DNA from: a bacterium
GTDB lineage: Bacteria; Elusimicrobiota; Elusimicrobia; Elusimicrobiales; UBA9959
Assembly (NCBI GenBank): GCA_021811315.1
Contig: JAJZPF010000015.1
Span: 1 to 54,439 of the forward strand
Direction of reading: 5' to 3'
Length of the DNA stretch: 54,439 nt
Shown here: piece after piece, positions 24,664 to 33,892 of the stretch
How the letters are laid out: each line of letters begins with the position of its first letter
How positions within the stretch are numbered: the stretch's first letter is position 1
Position numbers and translations under genes: made by a program
Notes under the pieces: model-generated
What the model saw: the letters and a program-made list of their open reading frames with translations, nothing else
What the model was told of the DNA's origin: nothing
The model's database searches: none

Positions 24664-26111
24664 TATTCGAGTATTATCCTGTAGTCTTCCCAGGTGAGCT
24701 GCGGGTCGGCGGCCAGCTTCACGCTGCGGTGAACGTTCTTTTCTATCATCCCCTGCTTTTTCTTAAGGACCTCGCAGAGGATGGGGTGCGTCACTATCCG
24801 CAGGTTCCCGCCGGGGCGGCCCATCGTGATATTGTGGATCTCGCGCTGTATCTTTATGCGGATGGTCTCGCTGGACAGAACGCGCCCGCAGCCGTGGCAC
24901 TCGGGGCACTCCTCGGTGAGCAGGCTTACGGTGCTCTCGCGCTTGCGCTCCCGCGTCATCTCCACCAGGCCGAGGCGGGTGATGGGCAGTATCCGGATCT
25001 TGGCCCGGTCGCGGCTCACCGCGCCCTCCATGACGCTGACCACCTTGTGGCGGTTCGCTGCCTTCTTCATGTCGATGAAGTCGATCACGATGATGCCGCC
25101 GATATTGCGCAGCCTGAGCTGGCGCGCCGCTTCCAGGGCCGCCTCTATGTTGGTGGCGGTCACGGTCTCCTCCTGCGACTTCGAGCCGGTGAAGCGGCCG
25201 GTGTTCACGTCTATCGCGCAGAGCGACTCGGCCTCCTGGATGATGATGCTGCCCCCGTTCGGGAGCGGGACTTTAACGCGCCGCAGCTCGTCTATCTCTT
25301 TTTCGATATTGAAAGCCTTGAAGATCGGGGTCTTGCTGTCGTACAGCTTTATGCGGTCCTTCAGGTCCGGGGAGATCTTGGCGGCGAACTCCTGCACGTT
25401 GTGGAAGTCGTCCTTGTTGTCCAGCATGTAGATAGTGGTCTCGTCGGAGAGGATGTCCCGCGCCACCTGCATGGTCATGTCCATGTCCTTGTGCAGCAGC
25501 GACGGCGGCTTCGAGGTGTCGTAGCGGGCCTGCACGGTGTCCCACATCTTCAGCAGGTACTGCACTTCGCGCTCCATCTCCTCCTCGGTGGCGCCCTCGG
25601 CCTCGGTGCGCACTATGCAGCCCTTGGTTCCGAGCGTCTTGGTATCGGCGATCTTGCGCATGATCTCGGAGAGCCGCTTGCGCTCCTCCGCGTCCTCGAT
25701 GTTCTTGGAAACTCCCACGAATTCCTGGAAAGGAGTCAGCACCAGGAAGCGCCCCGGCAGGGAAACGTCCATGGTCACTTTCATGCCCTTGGTGCTGATG
25801 GCGTCTTTCGTCACCTGGACCATGACCTCCTGGCCCTTCCTCAGCAGCTTGTCTATCGGCTCTTTCTGGTTGCCCAGCACGTCGGAAATGTAGATATAGG
25901 CGTTCTTGTCCAGCCCGATATCCATGAAAGCGCTGGAGATGCCCGGCAGCACGTTCTCGACCGTGGCTTTATAGATGTTGCCCACGATGTTCCCCGAGCT
26001 GCGGCGCTCCCAGAACAGCTCGGCCAGCTTCCCGGCCTCCAGGATCGCTATCCTCGTTTCCTCGAAGGACGTGTTCGCGAATATTTCTTTCTTGATCTTT
26101 GCGTTTGCCAT
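24663..26111 (-). CDS. rng: Ribonuclease G/E
   Basis: A 482-residue endoribonuclease for rRNA maturation and mRNA decay. The S1 domain (about 35-125, IVGNIYKATVENVLPGISSA) is followed by the RNase H-like and DNase I-like parts. Metal ligands are in LCAIDVNTGRFTG and IIVIDFIDMK, and the zinc-link motif is CPECHGCG. It lacks the long scaffold of RNase E, so RNase G is the better name. It follows the DUF2344 gene, with a remnant of that gene's 3' end in between. Confidence 0.93.
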   Translation of the reverse strand: MANAKIKKEIFANTSFEETRIAILEAGKLAELFWERRSSGNIVGNIYKATVENVLPGISSAFMDIGLDKNAYIYISDVLGNQKEPIDKLLRKGQEVMVQVTKDAISTKGMKVTMDVSLPGRFLVLTPFQEFVGVSKNIEDAEERKRLSEIMRKIADTKTLGTKGCIVRTEAEGATEEEMEREVQYLLKMWDTVQARYDTSKPPSLLHKDMDMTMQVARDILSDETTIYMLDNKDDFHNVQEFAAKISPDLKDRIKLYDSKTPIFKAFNIEKEIDELRRVKVPLPNGGSIIIQEAESLCAIDVNTGRFTGSKSQEETVTATNIEAALEAARQLRLRNIGGIIVIDFIDMKKAANRHKVVSVMEGAVSRDRAKIRILPITRLGLVEMTRERKRESTVSLLTEECPECHGCGRVLSSETIRIKIQREIHNITMGRPGGNLRIVTHPILCEVLKKKQGMIEKNVHRSVKLAADPQLTWEDYRIILE

Positions 26112-26133
26112 AAATGCTCCTTGAAACCGTCAG

Positions 26134-26154
26134 CTAAAATACTTCCAGCTTACC
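26134..26154 (-). pseudogene. Short duplicate of the DUF2344 3' end
   Basis: On the minus strand GGTAAGCTGGAAGTATTTTAG encodes GKLEVF-stop, as does the true end of the DUF2344 gene at 26199 with slightly different bases. It could be a partial duplication or chance; 45 bases separate the two ends. Confidence 0.35.
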
Positions 26155-26198
26155 GCGTGCGAGCGGCAGCGAGCCTCTTATATAAGCCTTGCTGCCTT

Positions 26199-26873
26199 CT
26201 AAAACACTTCAAGCTTCCCACCCGAATTAAACCAGTAAAGTTCCTTGCGCACTATGCGCCTGAAAACGGGCTTTCCCCCTGCCATCAGCTCCGCGACTAT
26301 TTCCGGCTTTACGCTCTTGCCGGGCTCCAGCCTCAGCGTGACCTTCAGCAGCGCGCTCTCCTTGTCGTAGGAGGCCGCCAGCACGGGCGTTCTCGCGTCC
26401 AGCGTCTTGCGCTCGCCGGAGGGCTTTACCCTTTCGTAAGCCAAATTCTTGAGCGCAAGGAAGGCGTCCACAGCGGCCTGCGAGAACTCCGCCGGGAATT
26501 CCGCCTCCATGAAAAACTCCGCCGCGTTCACGGCCGCCTCTATCGAAGGGAAGAACACCGGGATGCGCCGCGCCGAGACAAGGCGGAAGGACCCGTCGTC
26601 CAGCGGCCGCAGCTTCTCCGCCGCCGCGTCCTCCCTCACGAACTCCTCCAGGTAGAGGTCGGCATATTCGCACAGGCTTTCGTGGCCCACCGAGACGGCC
26701 GGGCCGAAGGCCATGCGCGGCATCGGCTTGCCTCCCGCCGCCTGGCAGAATTTAAGGCCGCTGGCCGCGGCCCTGCCGCGCAGCACCTTTATCTGCTCCA
26801 GGTGGCTGAGGTCTTTCGCCGGCGCGAGCCGGGCGAATTTAAGCCGCAGCCTGGATTTAGGGACTTCGTTCAT
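26199..26873 (-). CDS. DUF2344 (TIGR03936) protein
   Basis: A 224-residue protein matching the radical-SAM-associated DUF2344 family: LRLKFARLAPAKDLSHLEQI, then MPRMAFGPAVSVGHESLCEY and EYADLYLEE. Members are often fused to or adjacent to a radical SAM protein and next to rng; here the radical SAM partner is not in the window. The function is unknown, and an RNA-related role is only inferred from its neighbour RNase G. It starts four bases after the rodA stop. Confidence 0.8.
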   Translation of the reverse strand: MNEVPKSRLRLKFARLAPAKDLSHLEQIKVLRGRAAASGLKFCQAAGGKPMPRMAFGPAVSVGHESLCEYADLYLEEFVREDAAAEKLRPLDDGSFRLVSARRIPVFFPSIEAAVNAAEFFMEAEFPAEFSQAAVDAFLALKNLAYERVKPSGERKTLDARTPVLAASYDKESALLKVTLRLEPGKSVKPEIVAELMAGGKPVFRRIVRKELYWFNSGGKLEVF

Positions 26874-26877
26874 AAGC

Positions 26878-28218
26878 TCAGACCAGCGCGTACCGCCGCG
26901 CGTACACCGACTCGGCTATGCCCAGCGCCATCAGCGTGGCGACCAAATTGGAGCCACCGTAGGAAACCAGCGGCAGCGGCACCCCGGCCACCGGCGACAG
27001 CCCCAGCAGCATGCCGAAATTTATGCAGAAATAGACCAGGAACATCCCGAAGATCCCGCAGTTCACCAGGTAGCCGAACCGGTCGCGGGCCAGCCGCGCG
27101 CCCTGCATCGTCCTGCGCATCAGCAGCACGTAAAGCCCGGTCACCAGCAGCATGCCCCAGAAGCCCAGCTCCTCGCCGATGACGGCGAGGATGAAGTCGG
27201 TGTGCCTCTCGGGCACGAAGCCGAGGCGGGACTGGGTGCCGGAAAATACGCCGCGCCCAAGTATGCCGCCGGAACCTATGGCTATGCGCGCCTGGAGCAA
27301 ATTGTAGCCCGCGCCGCGCGGGTCTGTTTCCGGTGAAAGAAAAACCTCGAGCCGCTTCTGCTGGTATTCCTTCATCTGGTTCTTCACCAGCATGCCGGAG
27401 AAGAAGCCCAGCATCAGGACCAGGGCGGCGCCGGCGAAGTAGACGCCGGAGACGTTGGCGTAAAGCCGCACCGAAAGCCGCCAGAGCAGCCAGCAGCCGA
27501 AGATCACGGAGGCCATGAAGGCGGAAGCGCTGAGCCAGGAATCGGAAAGGTGGAAAAAATAGTTTACCAGCACATTGTCCAGGAGCTCGGGGGTAAGGGT
27601 AATGATGCTCCAGAGGACGGGGAAAAGCGCGGAGATGAAGGCGTAGCCGAGTATGATGAAAAGGTGGAAAAGGCTGGCGCCCGAGGCGAAGAGCATGATC
27701 AGGACCACCGGGAAGGTGATAAGGATGGCGGAGAAGTCCGGCTGCTTTATAAGCAGCAGGAACACCGGCACGCAGAGCGCGAAAGCGCCGAGCACCGTCT
27801 GCAGCTCCTTTATCTTGCCTATGCGCTTGTCCAGGAAATTAGCCAGCACCAGGATAAGCCCTATGCGCGCGAACTCCGAGGGCTGTATGGAAAAATACGG
27901 CAGGCGGTACCAGGAACGCGCGCCCTTGTCCACCACTCCGAATATCAGCACGCCGACCAGCGAGGCCAGCAGCAGGCCGTAAACGAATTTCCATTGGTCC
28001 TGGTAGACCTGGTAGTTAAGGCTCCAGGCCGCGCCGAAAGCGAGAAGCGCCAACGGGATGGCGATGAGCTGCACCCTGATTATCCGGGCCTGGCCGGGCA
28101 GCACCGCCACCGAGGAAAAAATAGCTATCGTGCCCAGCGCCAGCAGGAACAGGGCGGCCAGGAAGAGCACCCAGTCTATCCTGCCTTTTTTAAGCCCTCC
28201 CTGGGGGGTGAAGATCAT
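26878..28218 (-). CDS. rodA: Peptidoglycan glycosyltransferase RodA
   Basis: A 446-residue SEDS-family enzyme polymerising glycan strands in the elongasome with PBP2. Many membrane helices; RLPYFSIQPSEFARIG and ERHTDFILAVIGEELGFWG hold conserved family residues, and the C terminus VSYGGSNLVATLMALGI is typical. It is about 70 residues longer than usual: an extra hydrophobic insertion lies around 215-290 (SDSWLSASAFMASVIFG and nearby). Its ATG overlaps mrdA by four bases. Confidence 0.92.
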   Translation of the reverse strand: MIFTPQGGLKKGRIDWVLFLAALFLLALGTIAIFSSVAVLPGQARIIRVQLIAIPLALLAFGAAWSLNYQVYQDQWKFVYGLLLASLVGVLIFGVVDKGARSWYRLPYFSIQPSEFARIGLILVLANFLDKRIGKIKELQTVLGAFALCVPVFLLLIKQPDFSAILITFPVVLIMLFASGASLFHLFIILGYAFISALFPVLWSIITLTPELLDNVLVNYFFHLSDSWLSASAFMASVIFGCWLLWRLSVRLYANVSGVYFAGAALVLMLGFFSGMLVKNQMKEYQQKRLEVFLSPETDPRGAGYNLLQARIAIGSGGILGRGVFSGTQSRLGFVPERHTDFILAVIGEELGFWGMLLVTGLYVLLMRRTMQGARLARDRFGYLVNCGIFGMFLVYFCINFGMLLGLSPVAGVPLPLVSYGGSNLVATLMALGIAESVYARRYALV

Positions 28219-30071
28219 AGAGTCCCCCCGGGGCGCAGGACGGAAGGCGGGGGAAGCCCGGGGCCCTGAGGCAGCTTCGGCGCGGAAAACGGGGCTGTTT
28301 TAGAGGGGAGCTCCGAGCGGAGGGCCGCCTCTATCACGGCTTTCGCGATGGGCACGGCCGCCGAGGCCCCGTGCTCGCCGTGCTCCACCAGCACGGCCAC
28401 CGCTATCTTCGAGGGCTCGTCGTTGACGGTGGCGTAGGCCACGAACCAGGCGTGGTCCTTGCCCTGCGGGTTCTGCGCCGTCCCGGTCTTGCCGTAGATC
28501 TCGGCGCCGGCTATTTTGCCGGCCTGGCCCGTGCCCTCCTCCACCACGCTGCGCAGGCCTTCCCTGATAAGCTTCCAGGTGCTGTCCTTCAGCTGTATCC
28601 GGCTCAAAGTCTCGGGTTTGCCCTGGTAAAAAAGCTGGCCGTCGCTCTTCACTATGCGGTCCACGTAGTAGGGGCGGTGAAAGATCCCGCCGTTAGCGAC
28701 AGCGGCGATCTCGCCGGCGGCCTGCATCGGGGTCATCAGGGTCTCGCCCTGGCCTATGGCCTGGTTCAGGGTATCGCCTATGAACCAGTAGCTTTTCTTC
28801 GCGGCGCGGAGGCTCGGGCCGAACACGTTCCCCGGCTTCTCGCCGGACAGCGGGACGCCGGAAAGCTGCCCCAGCCGGAAAGCGCGCGCCTGCTTCTCTA
28901 TCGCCAGGGCGCCCGCGCGCTGGCCCGCGTTATAAAAATACACGTCGCAGGAGTTAGCCAGCCCGTCGATAAAAGACACCTGGCCGTGCCCTTTCTTCTG
29001 CCAGCATTTAAAGACGCGGCTGCCGGCGTCGTAATAGCCGGGGCAGTAGAATTTTTCATCGGGGCTTACCCGCCCCGATTCCAGTATGGCGGCGGCGGTG
29101 ATTATCTTGAAGATCGAACCGGGCGGATAGCTGCCCTGCAGCGCCACGTTGAACTCGGGGAGGGTCTTGCCGGCCGGCAGCCCTTCCCTTTCGGAGCCGG
29201 ACAGCACGAACATATTGGGATCGTAATCGGGGGCGGAGGCGAAAGCGATGATGGCCCCCGTCCGCGGGTCCAGCGCCACCACGGCCCCTTTGCCGCTGAT
29301 GGATTTTTTCAGGCCTTCCTCCGCGGCGGCCTGCGCTTTCGAATCTATGGTAAGGAAAATGTCGGCGCCGGGGACCCATTTGCGGCTTTCCAGCACCCTG
29401 TTGAGCTTGCCCCTCGAGTCCACTTCAAGATAAATGCCGCCGTCCTTGCCCTTAAGCTCCTTCTCGTACATCTGCTCCAGGCCGGCCTTCCCCAGCCGCG
29501 AGTCCATCGAATAATTTTTGTCCCGGGAGCGGGCGGCCCATTCCTTGGGGTCCATCTTCCCTATGTAGCCCACCAGGTGGCTCAGGTAGGCGCCGAAAGG
29601 ATAGTAGCGCCTAGCCTCGACGATAACGTCCACGCCGGGATACACGGCTTTGAGCTCCGATAGCGACAGCATTATCTTCGGCGGCAGGTTCTCCGCCAGG
29701 CGCACCGGCTTCTCCCTCGAGGCCGCCTTATAGATATTCCTGCGCAGCGCGTCGAAATCCGCGCCCAGCGGCCTGGCCAGCGCCTTGGCCATGCGGTCGA
29801 TCTCGGCGGCGCTCTTCGCCTGGCCGGGGAAATAAATGAGGCTGAAAGAAGGCTTGCTGGTGACCAGCGCCACCTCGTCGGAGGAGAAGATGCGCCCGCG
29901 CGGCGCGGCCTGGGCTATGATCTGGGTGCGGTTCTTTTCCGCGATCTCCCTGTAATGCGCCCCGCCCAGCACCTGCAGGTTCACCAGCCGCAGGATGAAG
30001 ACGAGCGCGGCCGCGTAGGCCAGCATCCAGAGCAGCTCGAGCCTTTCCTGGGGTATCTGGCGGTCTATCAT
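28215..30071 (-). CDS. mrdA: Penicillin-binding protein 2 (transpeptidase of elongation)
   Basis: A 618-residue class B PBP. One N-terminal helix (about 15-30), a dimerisation domain, then the transpeptidase with SxxK (YPPGSIFKI), SxN-type SCD (LANSCDVYFYNAG) and KTG (YGKTGTAQNPQGK). It crosslinks side-wall peptidoglycan with RodA and MreBCD. The overlaps with mreD and rodA are four bases each. All catalytic motifs are intact. Confidence 0.94.
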   Translation of the reverse strand: MIDRQIPQERLELLWMLAYAAALVFILRLVNLQVLGGAHYREIAEKNRTQIIAQAAPRGRIFSSDEVALVTSKPSFSLIYFPGQAKSAAEIDRMAKALARPLGADFDALRRNIYKAASREKPVRLAENLPPKIMLSLSELKAVYPGVDVIVEARRYYPFGAYLSHLVGYIGKMDPKEWAARSRDKNYSMDSRLGKAGLEQMYEKELKGKDGGIYLEVDSRGKLNRVLESRKWVPGADIFLTIDSKAQAAAEEGLKKSISGKGAVVALDPRTGAIIAFASAPDYDPNMFVLSGSEREGLPAGKTLPEFNVALQGSYPPGSIFKIITAAAILESGRVSPDEKFYCPGYYDAGSRVFKCWQKKGHGQVSFIDGLANSCDVYFYNAGQRAGALAIEKQARAFRLGQLSGVPLSGEKPGNVFGPSLRAAKKSYWFIGDTLNQAIGQGETLMTPMQAAGEIAAVANGGIFHRPYYVDRIVKSDGQLFYQGKPETLSRIQLKDSTWKLIREGLRSVVEEGTGQAGKIAGAEIYGKTGTAQNPQGKDHAWFVAYATVNDEPSKIAVAVLVEHGEHGASAAVPIAKAVIEAALRSELPSKTAPFSAPKLPQGPGLPPPSVLRPGGTL

Positions 30072-30547
30072 AAGATGCCGGTGCGCCGCTTGAGCCAGTA
30101 GAACACCTGGAACACGGCCGGCACCGCCAGCGCGTTCAGGAAAGGTTCCGTGAGGAAAATTTTAAGGCTGGTGGGATTGATACGGAAAAAGACCAGGCTT
30201 AGCCCCTGGTAGAAAAGCATGCTGATCCAGGAAAGGGAAAGCGCGGCGACGAGCTGGGAGAAGAAGCTGTCCATGTCGAAATGGCGCTTCACGACGTAGA
30301 CGGCGTAGGCCATCAGCGAATAGGTGAGCGCGTAGCCGCCGAAAGCGCTGACGCCCAGGATGTCGGCGTAAAGCCCCAGGAAGAACCCCCAGGCCACGGC
30401 TTTGACCGGGCCGGCGAGGATGGCCGCGCTCAGGGCGGCCGCGAAGATGAAGTCCGGGGCCAGGCCGAAAAAGGCCAGGTTCTGCGTCCACCACCAGTAA
30501 AAAGTTCCGGACGCCAGGTATAGGAGGACCTCGAGGATTATGGCCAT
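30068..30547 (-). CDS. mreD: Rod shape-determining protein MreD
   Basis: A 159-residue membrane protein with about five helices, between mreC and mrdA as in most rods. Identity rests on position, size and hydropathy plus a conserved-looking FGGYALTYSLMAYAVYVVKRH. It overlaps mreC by one base and mrdA by four. Confidence 0.88.
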   Translation of the reverse strand: MAIILEVLLYLASGTFYWWWTQNLAFFGLAPDFIFAAALSAAILAGPVKAVAWGFFLGLYADILGVSAFGGYALTYSLMAYAVYVVKRHFDMDSFFSQLVAALSLSWISMLFYQGLSLVFFRINPTSLKIFLTEPFLNALAVPAVFQVFYWLKRRTGIL

Positions 30548-31404
30548 CAGCGTTCCGCTCCGGCCACCGGGATAATTTCCTGCTGCAGATGGCGCCTCAC
30601 GACGAAAACCTCTTTAAGCGTGTTCAGGTCCACCGCCGGGGTCACGTCGGCTGTTATAAAATTCATGAAAGATTCGCGCGGATAGACTTTCGCCACCTTG
30701 CCCACCGGCACGCCCGCGGGGAAAAGCAGGCCGCCGGAAGCGGTAGTGATCTCGGCGCCCTCCGCCAGCTCCGACTGCTCCGGGACATAGTTCACCTTCA
30801 GCAGCCAGGTGCCCTTGCCCTCAACCAGCGCCTCGAGCCCGGACGGCGCGATCGAGCAGACGGCGGAAGCGGCGCTGTTGGTGATCAGCAGCACTTTGGA
30901 AAATTTCGGGTAGACCTCGAAGATCCGGCCGGCCAGCCCGGGGCGGCCTTCCTGCATGCCGAGCACGGTGTCGTTCACTTCTATGCCGTCATCCGAGCCC
31001 TTGCTTATGAAAAAGGAGCCGTACCAGTCGGACGGCGTCTTATTGACCACCCTGGCCCAGGAGCCCGCCCAGGGCAGGGTACGGGAGATCCTCAGCTCCT
31101 GCGCGAGCCGCTCGTTCTCGGAGACCGCCGCGGAGGCGTTCAGGAGCTTCACCTCGAGCCCCTTGACCTTCTCCCGGAGGGAGCGGTTCTCCTGGTCGGT
31201 TTCCAGCAGGGAGACGAAATTAGCGGGGACATTGCGCACGAAATACCCGTACCGGGCTCCGTAATGCAGCGAGGGGTAAAGGCTGTAGCTGGCCACGATC
31301 CGGGCCGTATGCGCTATTTTTGACGCGGGGAAAATAAGGAGGAGGACCGACAGGACGGCGAAAAAAACTACCGCGTAGTTAGCTGCGTCCTTTTCTCTGC
31401 TCAT
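30547..31404 (-). CDS. mreC: Rod shape-determining protein MreC
   Basis: A 285-residue periplasmic scaffold. N-terminal helix (about 10-28), coiled coil (about 65-100, NRSLREKVKGLEVKLL), then beta-barrel lobes (ARVVNKTPSDWYGSFFISKG, GLAGRIFEVYPKFSKVLLIT). It links MreB to PBP2 and RodA. Typical length. It follows mreB by 52 bases. Confidence 0.93.
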   Translation of the reverse strand: MSREKDAANYAVVFFAVLSVLLLIFPASKIAHTARIVASYSLYPSLHYGARYGYFVRNVPANFVSLLETDQENRSLREKVKGLEVKLLNASAAVSENERLAQELRISRTLPWAGSWARVVNKTPSDWYGSFFISKGSDDGIEVNDTVLGMQEGRPGLAGRIFEVYPKFSKVLLITNSAASAVCSIAPSGLEALVEGKGTWLLKVNYVPEQSELAEGAEITTASGGLLFPAGVPVGKVAKVYPRESFMNFITADVTPAVDLNTLKEVFVVRRHLQQEIIPVAGAER

Positions 31405-31456
31405 CGCCTATCGCCTTGAGGACCCTGCCTGAAAACCGCCCGCCCCTCTGAAGGGG

Positions 31457-32500
31457 TCAGCTGCGGTAGGAATTCAGGAATTCGGGCCGCTGGATCTTAT
31501 CCAGCTCTTCAAGATACTTACCGCAACCCAAGGCGACACAGCTCAAAGGATCGGCAGCCCTGTGGACGGGCAGTTCGGTTTCCTGCCGGATCAGCTCCGG
31601 GAAACCGCGCAGGAGCGAGCCGCCGCCCGCCAGCACCATCCCGCGGTCCACGAGGTCCGAGGAAAGTTCGGGCGGAGTAGCCTCCAGCACCTGCTTGATC
31701 ACGTCCACTATCAGCTGGACAGGCTCCATCAGGGCCTGCCTTATCTCTTCAGAAGTCACAAGAATCGTCTTGGGCAGCCCCTTGGCCTGGTCCCTGCCCT
31801 TAACTTCGATAGTTTTTTCTTCTTTTAAAGGGAAAACCGAACCGATCTGTATCTTTACCTCTTCCGCGGTAGTTTCGCCTATGACTAAATTGTGCTTGCG
31901 CCGGAAATACTGCACTATGCACTCGTCCATCTCGTCCCCGGCCACGTCTATGGACTTCGCTACGACCATGCCGCCCAGCGAGATGACCGCCACCTCGGTG
32001 GTTCCGCCGCCTATGTCACATATCATGCTGGCGTGAGGCTCTGAAACCGGGAGGTCCGAACCTATGGCGGCGGCCATCGGCTCCTCTATAAGCTGCACCT
32101 CGCGGGCGCCCGCCTGCTCGGCGGACTCCTGCACGGCGCGCTTCTCCACTTCGGTTATGCCTGAAGGGATGCCTATAACTATGCGGGGGTGCAGCAGGCT
32201 GCGCCTGTTATGCACCTTGCGGATGAAATATTTTATGAGCTCCTGGGTCAGTTCGAAGTCCGCGATCACGCCGTTCCGGAGCGGGCGCACGGCCACGATG
32301 TTCGACGGGGTGCGGCCCAGCATCAGCTTGGCTTCCGCGCCCACGGCCAGCACTTTCCGCCTGTTCTTGTCTATGGCGACGACGGAAGGCTCACGCAGCA
32401 CGATACCCTTGCCTTTGACGTAGACAAGGGTATTCGCGGTGCCGAGATCTATCCCGATATCGTTGGAGAACAGGCTGAAAAAGTAGTCGAACAGTCCCAT
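31457..32500 (-). CDS. mreB: Cell-shape actin homologue MreB
   Basis: A 347-residue actin-fold ATPase polymerising beneath the membrane to guide side-wall synthesis. Nucleotide motifs: [14 protein letters not shown] (phosphate 1), [16 protein letters not shown] (phosphate 2) and [12 protein letters not shown] (adenosine). An N-terminal amphipathic [10 protein letters not shown] could bind membrane. It starts only 12 bases after rplQ, so the shape genes are continuous with the ribosomal run. Confidence 0.97.
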   Translation of the reverse strand: MGLFDYFFSLFSNDIGIDLGTANTLVYVKGKGIVLREPSVVAIDKNRRKVLAVGAEAKLMLGRTPSNIVAVRPLRNGVIADFELTQELIKYFIRKVHNRRSLLHPRIVIGIPSGITEVEKRAVQESAEQAGAREVQLIEEPMAAAIGSDLPVSEPHASMICDIGGGTTEVAVISLGGMVVAKSIDVAGDEMDECIVQYFRRKHNLVIGETTAEEVKIQIGSVFPLKEEKTIEVKGRDQAKGLPKTILVTSEEIRQALMEPVQLIVDVIKQVLEATPPELSSDLVDRGMVLAGGGSLLRGFPELIRQETELPVHRAADPLSCVALGCGKYLEELDKIQRPEFLNSYRS

Positions 32501-32512
32501 TAAGCTCCCGTA

Positions 32513-32854
32513 TTAAACCAGTTTAACCAGCGCCGCTTCGGCCGCGTCGCCCCTGCGGGCGCCGAGCTTGAGGATGCGGGTAAAGCCGCCGGGCCGCTCT
32601 TTGTAGCGGGGGGCGAGCACGTCGAACACCTTGTGGTACACGACTTTATCTTTGATGATGCGGCGGACTTCGACGCGGCGGTTGTTCTTCGCGTCGGCGA
32701 TCACGCGCTCCACCACGCGGCGGAGCTCCTTGGCCTTCGGGAGGGTGGTTTCCACCTTCTCGTGCAGCAGGAGGCTGGTGGCCATGTTCGAGAACATGGC
32801 GCGGCGGTGAGAACCGGTCCTTGAAAGTTTTCTGGCGCCCAGGTTGTTTATCAT
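32513..32854 (-). CDS. rplQ: Ribosomal protein L17
   Basis: A 113-residue 50S protein near the exit tunnel. GARKLSRTGSHRRAMFSNM and TTLPKAKELRRVVERVI are conserved. It is the final gene of the alpha operon, after rpoA, as in most bacteria. It stands 12 bases ahead of mreB without a visible terminator. Confidence 0.97.
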   Translation of the reverse strand: MINNLGARKLSRTGSHRRAMFSNMATSLLLHEKVETTLPKAKELRRVVERVIADAKNNRRVEVRRIIKDKVVYHKVFDVLAPRYKERPGGFTRILKLGARRGDAAEAALVKLV

Positions 32855-32875
32855 AGGGATTCCTTAAAAATAATC

Positions 32876-33850
32876 TTAGTCTATCTTCATGCCGAGGTCA
32901 AGGCCCATCTCTTTGAGCTTTTCCTTGATCTCGTCGAGCGACTTCTGCCCGAAATTCTTCACGGCCAGCAGGTCGTCCTCGGACTTGCGGACCAGCTCGC
33001 CTATCGTGCGGATGCCGGCCACCTTAAGGCAGTTGGAAGCGCGCGAGGAAAGTTCTATCATCTCCACGCCCTGGTCCAGCTTCCCGGACAGCTCGCCGCC
33101 GGCCTCTTTCTTGGCCTCTTCGGCCTTGGCGGGTTCCTTCGCGGCTTCTTCGGCCGGCAGGAAAGGCATGATGGAGCGGCGCAGCAGCGCGGCGGTGTTG
33201 CTGACGGCGGCGGCGGGGCTCAGCGTCCCGTCGGTCCAGACCTCGAGCACGAGCTTGTCGTAGTCGGTGCGCTGGCCCACGCGGGCGTTCTCCACGGTGT
33301 AGTGGACTTTCTGGATGGGCGAGAAGATCGCGTCCATCGGGATGAACTCCATCGGGAGGTTCATGCGGGCGCGGATCTCGTCGGAAGTGAGGTAGCCGGA
33401 ACCGCGGGCGATCTCGAGCTCGGCTTCGAACTCGGCGCCGGATTCCACATGGGCGATCACGAGGTCCTTGTTGATGATGTCCACGTTGGAGTTCTCGCGG
33501 ATATCGGAAGCCTTAACTTCTTTCTTCCCCTTCACGGAGATCTGCACGGTCTCGGGGCCCTCGCCCTTGAGGCGCACGCGCAGCTTCTTGAGGTTGAGGA
33601 CGATATTCACCACGTCTTCCTGCACGCCGTTGACGGCGGAATATTCGTGCCTGGCGCCCTTGATGCGCACGGCCACCACGGCCGCGCCCTCGAGGCTCGA
33701 GAGCAGGATGCGGCGCAGGGAATTGCCCACGGTGTGGCCGTAGCCCTTTTCATAGGGCTCGGCGGTGAACCGCGAGTAGTTCTCGGTCTTCGACTTGTCG
33801 TCGATGTTGAGGGCTTCGGGAATAACCAGCTGCTTTGAGAAAGTTGCCAT
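32876..33850 (-). CDS. rpoA: RNA polymerase alpha subunit
   Basis: A 324-residue subunit. The N-terminal assembly domain (about 1-230; GYGHTVGNSLRRILLSSLEG) and C-terminal DNA/regulator-binding domain (about 255-320; RASNCLKVAGIRTIGELV) are joined by a Lys/Glu/Ala-rich linker (EEAAKEPAKAEEAKKEAGG). The order rpsD-rpoA-rplQ is standard. Confidence 0.98.
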   Translation of the reverse strand: MATFSKQLVIPEALNIDDKSKTENYSRFTAEPYEKGYGHTVGNSLRRILLSSLEGAAVVAVRIKGARHEYSAVNGVQEDVVNIVLNLKKLRVRLKGEGPETVQISVKGKKEVKASDIRENSNVDIINKDLVIAHVESGAEFEAELEIARGSGYLTSDEIRARMNLPMEFIPMDAIFSPIQKVHYTVENARVGQRTDYDKLVLEVWTDGTLSPAAAVSNTAALLRRSIMPFLPAEEAAKEPAKAEEAKKEAGGELSGKLDQGVEMIELSSRASNCLKVAGIRTIGELVRKSEDDLLAVKNFGQKSLDEIKEKLKEMGLDLGMKID

Positions 33851-33892
33851 TAGTAAAAACCTCGCTTGCTTGGAATAGAATTCAACCCTTGA

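Noticed and set aside
22857-27182. 1441-codon plus-strand open frame opposite murI, amidase and rng
   Set aside because: Antisense shadow; its composition is that of the complementary frame and no domain is seen.
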